64,000 bases of DNA from the NCBI RefSeq assembly GCF_900102215.1, contig NZ_FNBG01000003.1, positions 62,001 through 126,000 on the forward strand, in the 5' to 3' direction. Below the pieces are notes generated by a model, which saw nothing but the letters and a program-made list of their open reading frames with translations, had not been told where the DNA came from and did not search any database. The position numbers and the translations under genes were made by a program. Origin of the DNA: Fontibacillus panacisegetis. GTDB taxonomy: Bacteria > Bacillota > Bacilli > Paenibacillales > Paenibacillaceae. Below are positions 63,373-64,000 of the stretch, one piece after another; the stretch's first letter is position 1, and the number at the start of each line of letters is the position of its first letter.

Positions 63373-64000
63373 TTAAGAAAGCTCTTTTATAATGTCATGT
63401 AATTGTGATAAATGTTTGATTTCGTAATTTGGCACAATTTCATCGTCACGAGTTTTTTCATCACGGTTGATCCACACCGCCGTAACTCCAACTCCAAGAG
63501 CACCTTTAATATCCGTTGTCAGCTTGTCCCCAACCATGATAGCCTCCTTAGGCTCCACGCCGAGCTTATCAAGCGCATGATGGAAGATCGTCGCATCCGG
63601 CTTTCCTTTTCCAAAGTTCCCTGAAATAATAATTTCATCAAAATAAGGAGTCAACTCAGGTACTCCATCCAGCTTTTCTTGCTGAAGCGCAGGACAACCA
63701 TTGGTTAAAAGCAGCAATTTAACATTTCCCTTCAATTCATTCAGAATTGTAAAGGTCTCTTCATAAATATGTGGACGGGAACGGCGTTCCTTACCGAACA
63801 TTTCTGCAAGCTCCGCGGCAAGATTCTCATTATCAATACCAAGAGCAAGCAGTCCACGACGCCATGACTCTTTGCGATATACTGGCGCTAATTGCTCCAG
63901 TTTACGGAATTCCGGTTGTTCGCCCGCTGTGAAATTAGCCCAGAGTCCTTCAAAAGGATTGATCCCGATTAATTTGGTAAATGGAAACGTCTCGTAGGAT
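63373..64000 (-). CDS. HAD hydrolase, YjjG-like, cut at the right edge
   Basis: Reads from the window edge without a stop, so the true start lies beyond 64000. The visible part begins 'SYETFPFTKLIGINPFEGLW'. Later motifs are II 'LLLLTNGCPALQQEKLD', III 'GKPDATIF' and IV 'IMVGDKLTTDIKGALGVG'. The ATG at 63801 is internal. Similar to the HAD-type remnant at 33444-33916, but intact as far as seen. Confidence 0.88.
   Translation of the reverse strand, partial: SYETFPFTKLIGINPFEGLWANFTAGEQPEFRKLEQLAPVYRKESWRRGLLALGIDNENLAAELAEMFGKERRSRPHIYEETFTILNELKGNVKLLLLTNGCPALQQEKLDGVPELTPYFDEIIISGNFGKGKPDATIFHHALDKLGVEPKEAIMVGDKLTTDIKGALGVGVTAVWINRDEKTRDDEIVPNYEIKHLSQLHDIIKELS

Overview
The window looks like a chromosomal segment of a Gram-positive, low-to-moderate-GC spore-former of the Bacillales, most likely Paenibacillus or a close relative. 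This rests on protein style (copper-amine-oxidase-type stalk domain protein, GlgBA/GlgC, PdhABCD, TopB, UppP, MetH), strong GGAGG ribosome sites with frequent TTG/GTG starts, and lipoproteins with short lipoboxes. No rRNA, tRNA, CRISPR array or intact transposon was recognised. Genus assignment is inference from gene content, not from a marker gene.

Layout. 1-3270: a partial stalk-domain exported protein, a secreted protein with an octapeptide tandem repeat, and a 950-base gene-poor stretch that may hold a decayed IS3-type transposase scrap. 3271-8012: glycogen synthesis, glgB-glgA on the minus strand and glgC divergent. 8126-12820: a tight operon of an orphan ABC ATPase, an FG-GAP/VCBS-type lipoprotein, an OmpR-type regulator, its sensor kinase and a GNAT acetyltransferase. 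12923-25634: MFS transporters, an ArsR-like regulator, a HAD phosphatase, a methyltransferase that seems to start at ATT, topB, an orphan gltD, thyA-dfrA, and a TetR regulator divergent from an efflux pump with three operator-like motifs. 26014-28444: Lrp-LysE amino-acid export pair, GNAT, uppP. 28646-31520: an ArsR-type regulator with a near-perfect palindrome over its own -10 box and an 839-residue CoA-disulfide-reductase/rhodanese/TusA/DsrE fusion for persulfide handling. 31533-31980: a cluster of four short inverted repeats in a non-coding block. 31997-33916: a membrane protein, a YbaK-type deacylase and a chimeric HAD pseudogene. 34112-38955: pyruvate dehydrogenase operon pdhABCD. 39220-42289: esterase, TRIC-type channel, thiamine pyrophosphokinase and a secreted NlpC/P60 peptidase.

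The most interesting region is 43101-53771, a ten-gene minus-strand operon that I read as a Gram-positive Tad-like pilus or secretion machine. Its order is a Hanks-type Ser/Thr kinase fused to a degenerate MinD/CpaE-like domain, a CpaB-like SAF protein, two more degenerate ParA/MinD-like proteins, a membrane-anchored TadA/CpaF ATPase, a single-chain TadB-TadC fusion, and four small membrane-anchored pilin or pseudopilin candidates. It starts with a sigma-A-type promoter and a leader holding a 20-codon ORF and an intrinsic-terminator hairpin, and ends with a clear terminator. No secretin and no prepilin peptidase lie in the window. A response regulator whose receiver has lost all its phosphorylation residues lies just beyond the operon.

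53803-64000: an RlmM-like RNA methyltransferase, a cyclic-phosphate-type receiver protein, a base-excision-repair pair (endonuclease IV and a MutM/Nei glycosylase missing one zinc ligand), a NagD-type HAD phosphatase, RNase Z, MetH, a 73-residue fragment of acireductone dioxygenase with its own promoter and terminator, a YtkA-type lipoprotein and a HAD hydrolase cut by the right edge.
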